Positions 1 through 11,078 of a stretch of 64,000 bases of DNA are shown here, in pieces. The DNA comes from Cordylochernes scorpioides (taxonomy: Eukaryota; Arthropoda; Arachnida; Pseudoscorpiones; Chernetidae). Below the pieces are notes generated by a model, which did not search any database, was not told the origin of the DNA, and saw nothing but the letters and a program-made list of their open reading frames with translations. The stretch spans positions 14,364,454 through 14,428,453 of the forward strand of contig CP092880.1 of NCBI GenBank assembly GCA_030710605.1, in the 5' to 3' direction. Within the stretch, counting starts at the first letter, position 1; every line of letters begins with the position of its first letter. Position numbers and translations under genes: made by a program.

Positions 1-110
1 TGCGATTTACTTTTATAAAAATATTCGAGAAACCTTACGCAAAATGTTTTGTTTATTTTTTTTATAAAGAAACATATTGCGTAAGATTTTCGATTATTTG
101 TATGTATATA

Positions 111-874
111 TGATAATTTAAACCAATAACCCTATATTATGTAATACGTATAACAAAATTGTCATGTTGTATATAGAACTAATTATAAACTACAACTAAT
201 TATACGCATAATTGACGTGTGTCCTTGTATCTCCAGATGTAATGTACTGAGGATGAATAAATAAAATATAATAGATTAAAAGCTAAGTTAAGAGCCAAAG
301 AGAGAATCACAAGTGACTTCTAAAGATAGATTGGACCCCGACAGTCTGTCGCCAGTGTCCAGTGTCCATCGACACGTGCATGACCCAATTCTCTTAGTCA
401 GAGCGGTCGTATAAAAAGGCCGCGTAGCAACAGCCAGTTCAGTTGTTCCAGTAAGTTCCCCATCTGCGTGTCGCCGGTTGTCACCAACTCATCGACGATG
501 TAAAACAGTAAGAAAACTTCTCGATCTCCATCTTTGCTTTTGGCTCGCTTTTTATCTATTCAAGAAACTTTCTTTCAACGTGTCGCTTCGTTTTTTGTGT
601 GTGTGGACATTCCCAGCTTTTTCCACTCTGCCTCGACCACGACTGCCTGTACTTTGTGAGAACTGTTAAAGGTCCTACAAGGTGCAGAGAGGCACTGGAA
701 AACTCTCCACCCCTGACTGTCCCTCGCGGTTACTACAGGTTTGACCCTCGGTTGCCACAACTTATAGCGAGAGTCGACGAGGTTCTACAACAGGCTTACC
801 AAACCTCAACGCATTATTACAGCTAGTCGACAGGATCCCTAATCACAGATAAGTCGACTCAACACAATATTACA
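111..874 (+). repeat. 5' LTR (764 bp)
   Basis: Begins TGATAATTT and ends ATATTACA. It contains a TATA box and an arthropod-type initiator on the + strand. Short open frames inside it (for example 478-669 and 599-826) recur identically in the other LTR and look incidental. GTCGAC motifs cluster near its 3' end. Confidence 0.75.
410..444 (+). promoter_or_regulatory. LTR core promoter: TATA box plus initiator
   Basis: TATAAAA at 410-416 is followed by TCAGTT at 439-444; the initiator A (441) lies 31 bp from the start of the TATA box. The same arrangement occurs at 4635-4669 in the second LTR. This spacing is the usual metazoan core-promoter geometry and suggests + strand transcription starting near 441. 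Confidence 0.6.
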
Positions 875-943
875 GAGAGTCGACAGGATTACCACAACGA
901 AGGAGACCACAACGAAGAAGGTAAAGACTGTCCAGATAGATAG

Positions 944-1198
944 AAAAGAGCCAAGAAGCAAGATGGAGGAACAAGCACGCCATTCCAACAAATCGACCAA
1001 GCAATCTTCCCCCCAACGACACAGCCGAACATCCCGCAAAATAAGCCGGTGAGAAGTTACCCACCTTCGACCTTAATACGCAACCATCCAGACGACATGC
1101 CACCATCGCCAAACAGAAGTCACAAACTTCTACAAGCTCTACATGGGACGCCTTCCACGTCATCAGGACAACAACCAAAGACCAAGTCTCCTGACTGA
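944..1198 (+). CDS. Pro/Ser-rich open frame, possible gag remnant
   Basis: An 84-codon open frame just inside the 5' LTR, bounded by TAG at 941-943 and TGA at 1196-1198. It has no ATG near its start. It is rich in Pro, Ser, Gln and Asn and ends KTKSPD. Position right after the LTR is where gag would begin, but no gag domain is recognisable. It may be non-coding. Confidence 0.2.
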   Translation, partial: KRAKKQDGGTSTPFQQIDQAIFPPTTQPNIPQNKPVRSYPPSTLIRNHPDDMPPSPNRSHKLLQALHGTPSTSSGQQPKTKSPD

Positions 1199-4100
1199 AC
1201 AATCATAAAAACTGTAAGTTTTTAAAAATCTACTTAACTCTCTCTTCATGCTAACAACTTGATTTTCCATAAATATAATGTTTATTTTTACTGTAATTAT
1301 TTTTAAATCAAATTTTACCATTTTTATAGCATTTTAATTCAAATTTTAAATCTTGTACACCCTCATTTATCAATTTTTACTTTATTTTAAGCAACTTTTA
1401 AATTTTAATTCATTACTTTCAATTTTACATGGAAAAAACTCATATTATATTTTAATTACTCGAATCCTATTTTCTAAACTTATTTGTGTGTTTCTCTTAA
1501 TACCTTATTTTTATACCAAAAACACCAATGTCTTAATTAAATACACAAAACTTTACAAAAAAATCATTGTTATGTTCACTATTTTATGTACACGCCCCAT
1601 TCAAATTATAAGTCACTATCATGCCATTGCCCTTTTACAAGTATAATTTTCGCACTAACATAAGCAACGATTTAAAAAATATATTCAAAATTTAATAAAC
1701 ATAGATGAAACGCATTTTTTTTAATACAAAAATCGAAAGATACAAAATCTTCAAAAGCACAACTAGAAATGTAACTGTCCTTCCCCAAAACAAGTTAAAA
1801 ATTCCAGTATAGCTACACTCCCTCGTCCTTTTCTTTTTACATGCATAATTATTAATAATTCACACATCCCTCGGAACGAACTTCAACACATTCCCACCTT
1901 ACTTTCTCCAATTGGCCACATCTATTAACGCGCGATTTAACAACATCCAATTTCGAGGCACACGAGCTCCATATTGTCGCGAACAAAAGAATTCGCAATA
2001 AACATGCCACCTCTATAACAATCTGAAAATTCTCGATGTGTTTCGTACAACAACCACCCATGACTAATAAATTTGTTATTTATTCGGAAACTAGATAGAT
2101 GCTGTACCCAAAAACGAAGACTTCACGTGGCACCTTTCCATACAACACCCACTAGTGTTACACAGCGCACCACAACAATTTTCTCACTTAACAGGCCCAA
2201 GACGCCTTCATGCCTGTGACACCTCACCAAAGCGTGTCTACGTTGAAGTCGCACTTTTATTCACATCTAAACCTGACATCATTGAATAACATTTTTTATT
2301 AAGTCCGCAACATCGTCGAGACACAACGCTTACGAACACCAAGAAAACTATATCTTTCAAATACCCAATTAAATAACCTAATACGTCCTATTACTTTGTG
2401 TAAGCAACATAAATCAGGAGATGACGACCGCTGCGTCGGAAAGAACAACAATTATGGCCGCTATGTTGACATCTCCAGTTACAGCCGCCATGTTGACATG
2501 ACACCTCCAATTCCAGTTCGCCTGTACTAGAAACACGTGATCCAACTCGCGGGACGGATAGATTGCAGCACCTAAAAACTAATTGACTTACCAATAATTA
2601 CCCAATTTACTTATTAATTTGAACTTTAATATTGAAATATCATAAAACTTTATATCTTCAACTATCATTGTGTGTTTTACAACTTTTACATTGTTTTCAC
2701 GACCAGTGTGGAATATTTTTTCTAAACTAGAACGCCATCTTTTATATAATGTTAACCCTTTATTGTTATATATTACAATCATCTTCGTCAATACCATCCA
2801 ATTTTAAGAATCAAGATCGCTCCCCGTCTGGTCTCACATAATATAATCGGGAAGATCTGGCAAAGACCAACTTCTCAGACCGGACCAAAGCGACATAGGG
2901 CCACATTGCCTCCCCATAGGTCAAACTAAAGACACCAATAATCTTGGACCTACACCTAGACATTGTGTGAATATGTTCCTTTCTTTTTTTTCAGGAACGA
3001 ATATTTTTTGTTTTCTTTTAACTTTTCTTCAAAAGAGACAATTTTTGCTCCATTTGTTTATCTAATCATTAATAACCTTTAATTATATTATATTTTTTTG
3101 TATAAATTCTTGAATAATTATTTTTATTTTTATTTTTTTTTTACTTTTCAATTATATAATCAAATTTTTATTCCAACATTATTTTAACAACTTTACAATT
3201 TTATTTTTCATGATATTATTTTAGTATGGCAAAACATTTAATTCTTTCAATAATCATTTTTAATTCATTATTATATCTTTTATATATTACTAATTCTCAT
3301 TATTATATCTTTTATATTTTGCTAATTCATTATTATGTCTTTTATATATTACATGTTGATCTTATCCACTTATACTGTTGTTATCCGCAATCATATTTCT
3401 ATCTTTTTATTCACTATATTTTTGTTTAAATAACTTTATTATATGACAATGTTTATCATCAACTATCGGGCATCTACAACAATCGTTTTCAACAATCATA
3501 TTCTTTAACTAATTCCCTATACTTTCTCACTACCTATTTCAGCCATTGCTAGAAACGACAGTACTGCTTGACAATTTTTCTTTTGATTTCGTAAATCAAC
3601 AAACTCTTTGAAAACACCGTTCCCCAGAAGTACAAGTCTCGACTTTTTGGTCTGAACACGTTTCAAAAGTTTATTTCAATCATCCGCAGAGCACATCACC
3701 AACGCATGCACAAAGCGTTCACTTTTTTCAATTTTCAATTTTTTTTTCAGCTCTAGCGGACCACAATCAACCTTTGATTTCAAGTCAAGCCAGACCACCT
3801 ACTGTCGCTCCAACAATTCTACTTCGCATGGCTCTACCACCCCTTTCAATCATATTAAGTCTTTTTCTTCAACAACTTTTCAACCAATAACCCTACAATT
3901 GTGACAAAGCACTGTAACCTTATACAGGATCACAGGTGAAACATTGCCTAGGAAGACGCACAAGTCTATATCCTCGCTTTGCACCTGGACCTAAGTATTT
4001 GATTGGCTGTGCAACACTTACAATTGCATATTCTTCAACCCCTAACCCTTTCCAACGCCCGCCAACAATCTTTTAGAACATCATTTTTTATCATCATTAT

Positions 4101-4335
4101 TTTTAGCAAACAAAGGTTTTATCTACAGTTCTCTTTTATAATGAATATCATAACTTTTTAATTAAACATAAGTTTTATTTTTATAATTTTCAGATATAGC
4201 CAAATAAACATCTTGTTATAGCCCTTTTCCCTCACAGTTTTAATTAATTAAAATAAATTCTAATTACTTACCTGTGTTAGAGAGGCTTTACCCGCTTAAA
4301 CCCGGATAAACCCTTTCACTCACGGGGCCCATCTA
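1199..4335. other. Interior of the LTR element, no gene seen
   Basis: T-rich sequence with few G on the + strand. It holds a strong donor-like GTAAGT at 1214-1219 and two strong acceptor-like pyrimidine-tract/CAG sites ending at 2994 and 3750. I see no conserved protein in either strand. Confidence 0.5.
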
Positions 4336-5099
4336 TGATAATTTAAACCAATAACCCTATATTATGTAATACGTATAACAAAATTGTCATGTTGTATATA
4401 GAACTAATTATAAACTACAACTAATTATACGCATAATTGACGTGTGTCCTTGTATCTCCAGATGTAATGTACTGAGGATGAATAAATAAAATATAATAGA
4501 TTAAAAGCTAAGTTAAGAGCCAAAGAGAGAATCACAAGTGACTTCTAAAGATAGATTGGACCCCGACAGTCTGTCGCCAGTGTCCAGTGTCCATCGACAC
4601 GTGCATGACCCAATTCTCTTAGTCAGAGCGGTCGTATAAAAAGGCCGCGTAGCAACAGCCAGTTCAGTTGTTCCAGTAAGTTCCCCATCTGCGTGTCGCC
4701 GGTTGTCACCAACTCATCGACGATGTAAAACAGTAAGAAAACTTCTCGATCTCCATCTTTGCTTTTGGCTCGCTTTTTATCTATTCAAGAAACTTTCTTT
4801 CAACGTGTCGCTTCGTTTTTTGTGTGTGTGGACATTCCCAGCTTTTTCCACTCTGCCTCGACCACGACTGCCTGTACTTTGTGAGAACTGTTAAAGGTCC
4901 TACAAGGTGCAGAGAGGCACTGGAAAACTCTCCACCCCTGACTGTCCCTCGCGGTTACTACAGGTTTGACCCTCGGTTGCCACAACTTATAGCGAGAGTC
5001 GACGAGGTTCTACAACAGGCTTACCAAACCTCAACGCATTATTACAGCTAGTCGACAGGATCCCTAATCACAGATAAGTCGACTCAACACAATATTACA
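4336..5099 (+). repeat. 3' LTR (764 bp)
   Basis: Second copy of the 111-874 repeat, apparently identical; ends TTACA directly before a TATATATA tract. Confidence 0.75.
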
Positions 5100-5109
5100 T
5101 ATATATATA

Positions 5110-5389
5110 TGTGGTATTATAAGGTGGGAAGAGAAATAATCACATCATAATTTGAAAGAAGGACCTAGACAACCAGGAAAGAGAGACGGGACCGGCACAG
5201 CCGGGCGGCCGTTCATGTCGCACACAATCCCCAACTGTCTTAAAAGTCCCGAGGTGTTAATTGACGGATCCCGGTGGTCGCCCCTTGGAATTTCGCTGGT
5301 TTTCAAGTGACCGGTCCTTATCCTCCCGTCTCTCTCTGGGTTGTCTGTAGGTTGACTTTATTATTCCTAGAAGAGTATATATTATGACA
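5110..5389 (+). repeat. Solo-LTR-like unit, family C copy 1
   Basis: Starts TGTGGTATTATA, ends ATTATGACA, with TATA on each side. A neighbouring copy (5394-5699) and copies at 25247 and 25522 share the same termini and central blocks. TG...CA ends plus a 4-bp TATA flank fit a solo LTR; no internal element is seen. Confidence 0.55.
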
Positions 5390-5393
5390 TATA

Positions 5394-5699
5394 TGTGACA
5401 ATATAGTGGTAATAATGCGGTGAGGAGAGAAATAATCACACGACGAGTTGGAAGGGGAATCTGGAAGCCATCCGAGAGAGAGAGGTAGCGAGAGGGCTGT
5501 CCGCTGAACGACTGCCTGTGTGGCCACCACCCCCCGACTATCTCCCAAAATAGTCCTCACGTGTTGACGGGCGGGCCCCTTTTGCCGCCCCTTTGGAATG
5601 TCGTGATGTCTAAAGTGACTCGCTTTAGCTGCCCATCTCTCTCTCTCTCGTTGACTGTAGGTTTGTTTTATTAATCCTGGAAGAACATATATTATGACA
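5394..5699 (+). repeat. Solo-LTR-like unit, family C copy 2
   Basis: Starts TGTGACAATATAG, ends ATTATGACA; separated from copy 1 by just TATA and followed by TATATATA. It is diverged from copy 1 in the centre, so this is not a recent tandem duplication but probably two insertions in one TA tract. Confidence 0.55.
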
Positions 5700-5710
5700 T
5701 ATATATATAT

Positions 5711-6144
5711 ATTTCAACATATACTGAATATCCCAAAATATAATATAGCTATAGTGTAACAAACAAAACTGTAGATAGAATTCAACTTGCCAGTTTTGCC
5801 ATCATGTAATATAAAACGAAATAATAATTGAGTGACAGCCGGCGCCCAGACAGGAGAAAGGTCTCCGATTACACCGTCGGTCCGAAAACATAGTCGGATT
5901 ATACCCAGTCCTTCTCTGACACGAGAAGCCCCTCCAACGTCGCCGGTCACTCACTTGGTCTTGTCATCTCTGGGTGACATCCAACCTGCCTCGTCCTTTT
6001 GTGCAATCCCATTTACGCCTGTAATAACTCTGATCAATGTGGCCACCACGACTGCATCTAACCCAACATGCCACACTACAGTCATCCAACAGGCTTATTT
6101 CCCATCACTACAGAAAGTCGACAGAATCATTTTGCATCACTACA
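5711..6144 (+). repeat. Solo-LTR-like unit, family B copy 1
   Basis: Shares blocks (ATATAGCTATAGT, GACAGCCGGC, GTGGCCACnACGACT) with copies at 26030-26705 (minus) and 57572-58029. Ends CACTACA before TATATATA. Its 5' end is shortened relative to the other copies. Confidence 0.5.
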
Positions 6145-6319
6145 TATATATATTTGAAAATAGAGCAATCCATAAATAAATCTCTAATTAAAAAGGCATA
6201 TAAAAATATAAATTATTTATAAAATTATAAAAAAGCATTATAAAAAAAATAAGAATCGCACAGGAAACTCCTCTTCAATCTCCGTTTTATTTAATTAATA
6301 TTGGATCAAAATATAATAT

Positions 6320-6480
6320 ATTTTACCAATATGCTTTTCAGAAGGCTGAGCACCATCTGGTGGAACAGAAATCCACTATTCATTGATTTTATCCTGTTCC
6401 CTGAATAAATGAATAAATGATTCTGTAAAGCACACGTGCTCCTGGTCAGGATATGCCTTTCTTATTTTTAATATGAACAC
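6320..6480 (+). mobile_element. Fragment of the HHR-associated repeat family (D), no ribozyme
   Basis: Contains the family landmarks GCACCATCTGGTGGAAC, AAGCACACGTGCTCC and TGGTCAGGATATGCC that also follow the ribozyme at 26721. The ribozyme-bearing part is absent here. Confidence 0.45.
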
Positions 6481-6526
6481 CTGACCTTTTTATTATTTTC
6501 TTCTATTGTTTTTTCATATATATATA

Positions 6527-7340
6527 TGGTAATATAAACCAACAACCCCATATTGCATAATACTTATAACAAAATTTTCATGTTGTATAATAGAAACACA
6601 TCTGTAAATGATTATACGCATTATTGACATGTGTCATTACATCATCATATGTAATGTACTTTGTACAAACTGAGGATAAATAAATAAAACTCTGTAATAG
6701 ATTAAGAGTTGAGCTAAAGAAGAGATCGAGATGTAACAGTCCCAAAACAACATCTAAAGATAGATAGGAAACTGTCAGGGCGGCGCCAGTGTACAATTTC
6801 GCCAGCCGATCCACGCTCTTGTTGCATCTGCTGAAATACATTATTTCCTCTCTCGGCAAAGATATATAAGGCCTCCGCCCTAGCCAAAAATATAGTCACT
6901 TCACCAATCAGCGGAAGCCCTCGTCGGTTGTCACCAAGGTCCTCCTCATCCACCATGTAGACCAGTAAGAACTCTTTTATCTCCATCTTTCGCTCCTAGC
7001 TCAACTTTTATCTGTTCACGGAACTTTCCTAGTGCAACTGTGTCTTCGTTTTTTGTGTGACATTCCCAGGCTTTCCACTCTGCCTGTACTCTGTGAGAAC
7101 TGTTAAATGTCTCCCAAGGTGCAGAGAGGTACTGGAAAACTCCCCATCCAGACTGTTCCTCTCGGTCAACACAGTATAGCGAGAGTCGACAGGATTTCAC
7201 ACCATAGATTAAGTCGACTAGATACCTCACCACATTTTTAGTCGACAGGATTCTACAAGAGTCGACAGGCTACCAACCCTTATCACAGTTTTAGTCGACA
7301 GGATTCGACAAGAGTCGACAGGCTACCAAACCTCATCACA
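6527..7340 (+). repeat. Solo LTR related to the 111-874 LTR
   Basis: Diverged relative of the family A LTR: starts TGGTAATATAAACC, ends CTCATCACA, flanked by TATATA on both sides, 814 bp. TATATAAG at 6863-6870 occupies the position of the A-LTR TATA box. Its 3' part has extra copies of an AGTCGACAGG-containing motif (7186-7330). Confidence 0.6.
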
Positions 7341-7727
7341 TATATATATATATATATATATGAAAAAATAAAATAAAAATAAAAATATCATCATGATATT
7401 GTACATAGAAGTATATGCCCGTTGAAGAGCAGAAAATTGGATCGAAAACTTGTAGAAACCAAAATTACAAGAAACTATATACCTTAATTTTATTGTTCCT
7501 TCTTTCAAATAATTTCTAGATAACTATTGCTCACAAGAAGATTAATTTACTCAGAGAATATTCCTAAACGATTTACTGACGTTGAACCAAAAGAAATCAA
7601 GGGTTGTATAGAAATGGAGGTAGACTGTCTCTGACGTTTGGTTCTGGGGACATCTCATGGCATCTAAATACACGTATTTAGGTTATAAGTCTTATCTCTG
7701 TCATCCACCTTACATCCGAAGTAAATT

Positions 7728-8006
7728 TCAAAGTACCTTTTGATAAGTAGCTTTGATCTGTAAAAGTTTATTTTCCACAGATATTGTTGCACCAAGTTGC
7801 AGCTTTGCAGGGTCGTCGACCTTAGAGTCTTCCTTCTTGGTATTATACACGTTTCCCGAGCGGGTTTCAATACTCAAAGCAAATAAAGAAAAGTAGTAAA
7901 TAAATATAAAATACCTTTTAAAGTTATTGCGTTTATTTATTCTTGTATTCCTCGTAGGTCGCGATCCGCAGTCTTCGTCTAGGTCCTCTCTAGCTCCAAT
8001 AACCAA
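7728..8006 (-). CDS. Repeat-borne open frame with conserved exon-like block (copy 1)
   Basis: A 92-codon minus-strand frame whose C-terminal part (7785-7871, residues SGNVYNTKKE...DPAKLQLGAT) is also present at 60536-60622. Upstream blocks are also shared between the two copies, while flanking sequence diverges. The block is preceded by a pyrimidine-rich TTTGAG acceptor-like site; in the second copy it is followed by GTATGT, a donor-like site that is mutated here. It could be an exon of a repeated retroelement or of a duplicated gene. I do not recognise the protein. Confidence 0.3.
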   Translation of the reverse strand: MVIGAREDLDEDCGSRPTRNTRINKRNNFKRYFIFIYYFSLFALSIETRSGNVYNTKKEDSKVDDPAKLQLGATISVENKLLQIKATYQKVL

Positions 8007-8335
8007 TCAAGATATATATACAATAAAATATTACAAAAGGAATGAAACTATAAAAAGAAATGATGATAATCTAGATAATAAATATATGTTTTAAATAAAA
8101 ATAAATAAATAAATATATAATTTAAATTTTAAATATATTAAAATTAATATTAAAATAATTTTTAAAATACGCCCCTTAATCATGAAGCAACAATATATAA
8201 AAGATTATTCACCTAACATTTTTGCATATTGGTAACCGTTTTGTATGCCTGATCTATAAAAACGATTTGATAGAATACGAAAAAGGGAAATGAAGCTATT
8301 TAGTGTTTCAAAATATAAATAGTGAATATAAATAA

Positions 8336-8663
8336 CTAGCCGAATGACCCGGGTAACGCCCGGGGTTTACCCGATTAAATGCTTTTATTCAAATACTATT
8401 TGTTACAATTATAAATTGGCGCCGTGGATGTCATTCTTGTATAATATATAAATGAGTTTTAAAAATTGTAAAAAAAAAAAAAATGCATCGGCCGGGAATC
8501 GAACCCGGGCCGCCCGCGTGGCAGGCGAGTATTCTACCACTGAACCACCGATGGTTATTAAAAATGGCCATATTTGGGTATTTATTCCATTCACAAAAGC
8601 AAACGGTGAAAGAATTGATTAAGAAAGAATTTATTATGACGCTGATAACTGTATATATATGTT
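8336..8663 (-). mobile_element. Helitron-like element carrying tRNA-Gly
   Basis: On the minus strand the element ends with a GC-rich hairpin about 10 nt before a terminal CTAG (8336-8339), the hallmark of Helitron 3' ends. Copies at 22090, 30868, 38598, 42229 and 43795 share the terminus and a common body (GGCGCC, ATTATAAATTGGC). A tRNA-Gly sequence with its T run lies inside. No Rep/helicase is present, so it is non-autonomous. The 5' limit is approximate. Confidence 0.6.
8485..8554 (-). tRNA. tRNA-Gly(GCC)-like sequence inside Helitron-like element
   Basis: Cloverleaf-compatible: D arm GGTTCAGTGG, anticodon GCC in CTGCCAC, T arm GGGTTCGATTCCC (also the Pol III B box), and an oligo-T run immediately downstream as terminator. 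Position 1 is C rather than G, which breaks the first acceptor pair, so this copy is probably a pseudo-tRNA. Confidence 0.6.
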
Positions 8664-8785
8664 TTTCATAGATTAAATCTGCCATTTCCACTATAATATT
8701 ACTGAACAAATGGTTTACGTATAGATTCGTCCAAGGAAGAATAAACAGAGGCAAATTTATTGCCAATAGCTAATGTATTGAGATT

Positions 8786-9286
8786 TAAAAAACGGTATTC
8801 CCTGATCGTGCAACTAAAAATTGCTGATAGCTTGCGCCATCTACCGGAATAAATATCAACTAATCGTTTATTTTAAATTATTCCAGAATTTACTGAATAT
8901 CATTTCTTGATTAATCAAGAAAAGCTAACCACGTACACGTTTCAGGCTGTTGGCCTTTGTCAGCTTTATGAAAGCTGTACCTCAAAGACCAAAAAAAAGG
9001 TGGTCTTTGATGCATCTTGAAAAACCATTAAACAGGTATTTAGGCCGGAAGGGCGTTAGAACGCTAATCATTGTGAAAAATAGTACAAGAGTGAATTTGT
9101 ATTTGGATCAGGGGATAAATTGATAAAAACAGAATTTCCTGATCTTTCAACTAAAAGATGGCGCAAGCCATCAGCAACTTTTAGTTACCCGATCAGAAAA
9201 TGCTGTTTTTATCAATTTATACACCTGTTCCAAGTACAAATTCACTCTTGTACTATTTTTCACCTTAATGTAATGAGGTTTAAGTA
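8786..9286. mobile_element. Foldback element, family D, with decayed hammerhead
   Basis: Inverted arms around GCGCCATCT/AGATGGCGC and GAATTTGTA/TACAAATTC blocks. The minus strand at 8990-8923 reads as a type I hammerhead with intact stem II (AGGC/GCCU, loop CAACA), GAAA and short stem III. The catalytic core is CUGACAA (8963-8957) instead of CUGANGA, so it should be inactive. Confidence 0.55.
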
Positions 9287-9289
9287 ACT

Positions 9290-9651
9290 CCGCCTATGCC
9301 GGTCCCAAGCCCGGATGAAAAAGGAGGAGGGGGAGCAGTAACAAGTTCGCTAAAAAACCTGGGTTCAACTGGCCCGGCTGATAGTACTCTGTAAGGGCTC
9401 CTAATCCAGGGATACAGGATAAGCAGCGTTTGTACTCCATGTTAGGAGCAGCTGCACATGGTGCCTGTTCCTCATGTCAGAGGCGGCCATTTCTTTCGGA
9501 GCTAAGTCGGCCTGCCACTGAATAGTGCTCCCAGTCTTAATGACAAAGGCAGACGCATTCTACTTCACCCAGTCATTATGGTTGTCAAAGCTTGATACCC
9601 TAATATGATTGAGTGGAAATAAGAGAGAAGAAGAAGAAGAGGCTTAAGTAA
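9290..9651 (+). repeat. LINE-like 3' end with AAG-rich tail (copy 1)
   Basis: About 330 bp nearly shared with 58700-59100, ending in TATGATTGAGTGGAAATAAG followed by GAAGAAGAA repeats. Short-unit tails of this kind are usual at the 3' ends of several non-LTR retrotransposon clades. No coding part is seen. Confidence 0.5.
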
Positions 9652-10189
9652 AAGGCTTATGTTACATTGCTTGCATTTATTACTGTGTTTTTATCCCAAT
9701 ACGAAAATAGGTTGCTATTCAGAAGTTTTGTGTGATAGAAAAAACTAATGGTGTATTTTCTATCAGCACATTAAGATCAGGTATCATTTCTTTCGGGGAA
9801 AAGAAAAACAATATTTTTTTGTTGAACAATGTTATCAGCATGAATATCATTTTATTGACCGCCGGTATCGCATGTACACCTCATGGACAAAACTTATGGA
9901 AGTGGAAATTTTTTTATATCTCATGTTATCTGTATTTTTTAAAGGAGATAGGGAGCAATTCTGTTCTAACTTATTAACTCGTGTGTCTTCAATAAAGGTC
10001 ACTGTGCATTAAATACTCTTCCGAATTATTGTCTAAATCCCGATATACATGCTGAAAGGTAAAACAACCTCAAGATTTGCCCATAAGTGTATTTTTTAAA
10101 ATTTCGTTCAAGTAATATATATGTATACAATTCACAAAATAAATAATAATAATACGACATTCGCGGTCTCACGCAATTCTGGCCTTAAC

Positions 10190-10445
10190 TACCCGTTTGA
10201 TGATTTTTCAGGATGCCTGAATGACCTTTTTTTTTGGTCGTTGAGGTACAGCTTACACCACTCTGATGAGGGCCAACAGTCCGAAACGTGTCCGTGGTTA
10301 GCTTTTCTTCATTAATCAAAAATGGGTATTTGGCCAATTCTGGAATAATTAAAATTCAACGAGAATAGTTGATATTTATTCCGATAGATGGCGCAAGCCA
10401 TCAGTAACTTTCAGTTACACGATAAGGAGATGACTTTTTCTTAAT
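10190..10445 (+). mobile_element. Family D element with hammerhead ribozyme
   Basis: Carries an HHR (10250-10303), then TTAATCAA, TTCTGGAATAATTAAAA, GATGGCGCAAGCCATCAG and CACGATAAGGAGATG blocks shared with 19838-20157 and 59990-60232. Confidence 0.6.
10250..10303 (+). ncRNA. Type I hammerhead ribozyme (near-intact)
   Basis: Core CUGAUGA at 10263-10269; stem II GGGC (10270-10273) with GUCC (10279-10282), loop CAACA; GAAA at 10283-10286; minimal stem III ACGUGU (10286-10291); cleavage nucleotide C10292 in a GUC triplet, predicted cut 10292|10293. Stem I is ACCAC/GUGGU plus an outer AGCU/AGCU, with an internal loop that could contact loop II. One mismatch (U10262 versus C10293) sits at the base of stem I and may lower activity. 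A two-base-pair stem III is the form known from Penelope-like elements. Confidence 0.85.
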
Positions 10446-10806
10446 AATACGAAAGTTAAAATAGGAATACAAGTCACAAAGATGTTTGAATTTCACGTTC
10501 ACACTATTTTCTATTTAAAGGAGTTATTGCGACGAACAAAGCTTCAGTTTTATGGTAGAAATAATACTGTATTGAGAGGCTGGGTGGTATGAAACGTCTA
10601 TTTAGAGAGACATAAACAAAAGAATTGAATCAACGGTCACGATTCATGAAATATTCTAACGTCACCAGTGAATATAAGTTTAATTATATAAAGTAAATAT
10701 AAGAAAATTATACATGTGCAGACATGTGGTACACGCGCTGTAAAAGAAGTCGCTAACTACCAACCATTATTATCATTGTGTATTATGGATCATAATAAAA
10801 TATATA

Positions 10807-10979
10807 CAGTAGAACCTCTCTGTAAAGGACATCTAATTGTAGAGCCAAAGTGTCCTTTAAAGAGAGGTGTCATCTTACGGAGAGTTGCTAAATTGTAAAA
10901 ATAGTAATTTTGCAAATGAAAACTGTCCTTTGTGGAGATGTATCCGCTAGCTGGTGTCCGCTAAAGAGAGGTTCTACTG
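10807..10979. mobile_element. 173-bp MITE with pogo/Tigger-like TIRs
   Basis: Terminal inverted repeats CAGTAGAACCTCTCT and AGAGAGGTTCTACTG, flanked by TA on both sides, no coding capacity. TA target and CAGT ends fit the Tc1/mariner-pogo superfamily. A left-truncated copy lies at 16095-16216. Confidence 0.75.
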
Positions 10980-11078
10980 TATATTGAGATATATTTCTGT
11001 AATGTGTGTGTGTGTTTTAAAATAAATTCTTATACACACACTCTCTCTCCGCCTCTAATTCCTGTCCCGACGCCCCAG

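Larger units (their letters stand above)
111..5099 (+). mobile_element. LTR retrotransposon, non-autonomous, identical LTRs
   Basis: Two direct repeats (111-874 and 4336-5099, offset 4225) match base for base wherever I compared them. Each starts TG and ends CA, and the pair is flanked by TATATA on both outer sides, as expected of an insertion with a short target duplication in a TA tract. The 3.46-kb interior has no recognisable gag, protease, RT, RNase H or integrase; it is AT-rich, with only a short Pro/Ser-rich open frame near the 5' end. I found no convincing primer-binding site or polypurine tract on either strand, so orientation rests on the promoter in the LTR. Identical LTRs imply a young insertion, mobilised in trans. 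Alternative: two independent solo LTRs, unlikely given the flanks. Confidence 0.72.

Noticed and set aside
478..826. 63-aa and 75-aa ORFs present twice (also at 4703-5051)
   Set aside because: They recur because they lie in the two identical LTRs; no independent evidence for coding.
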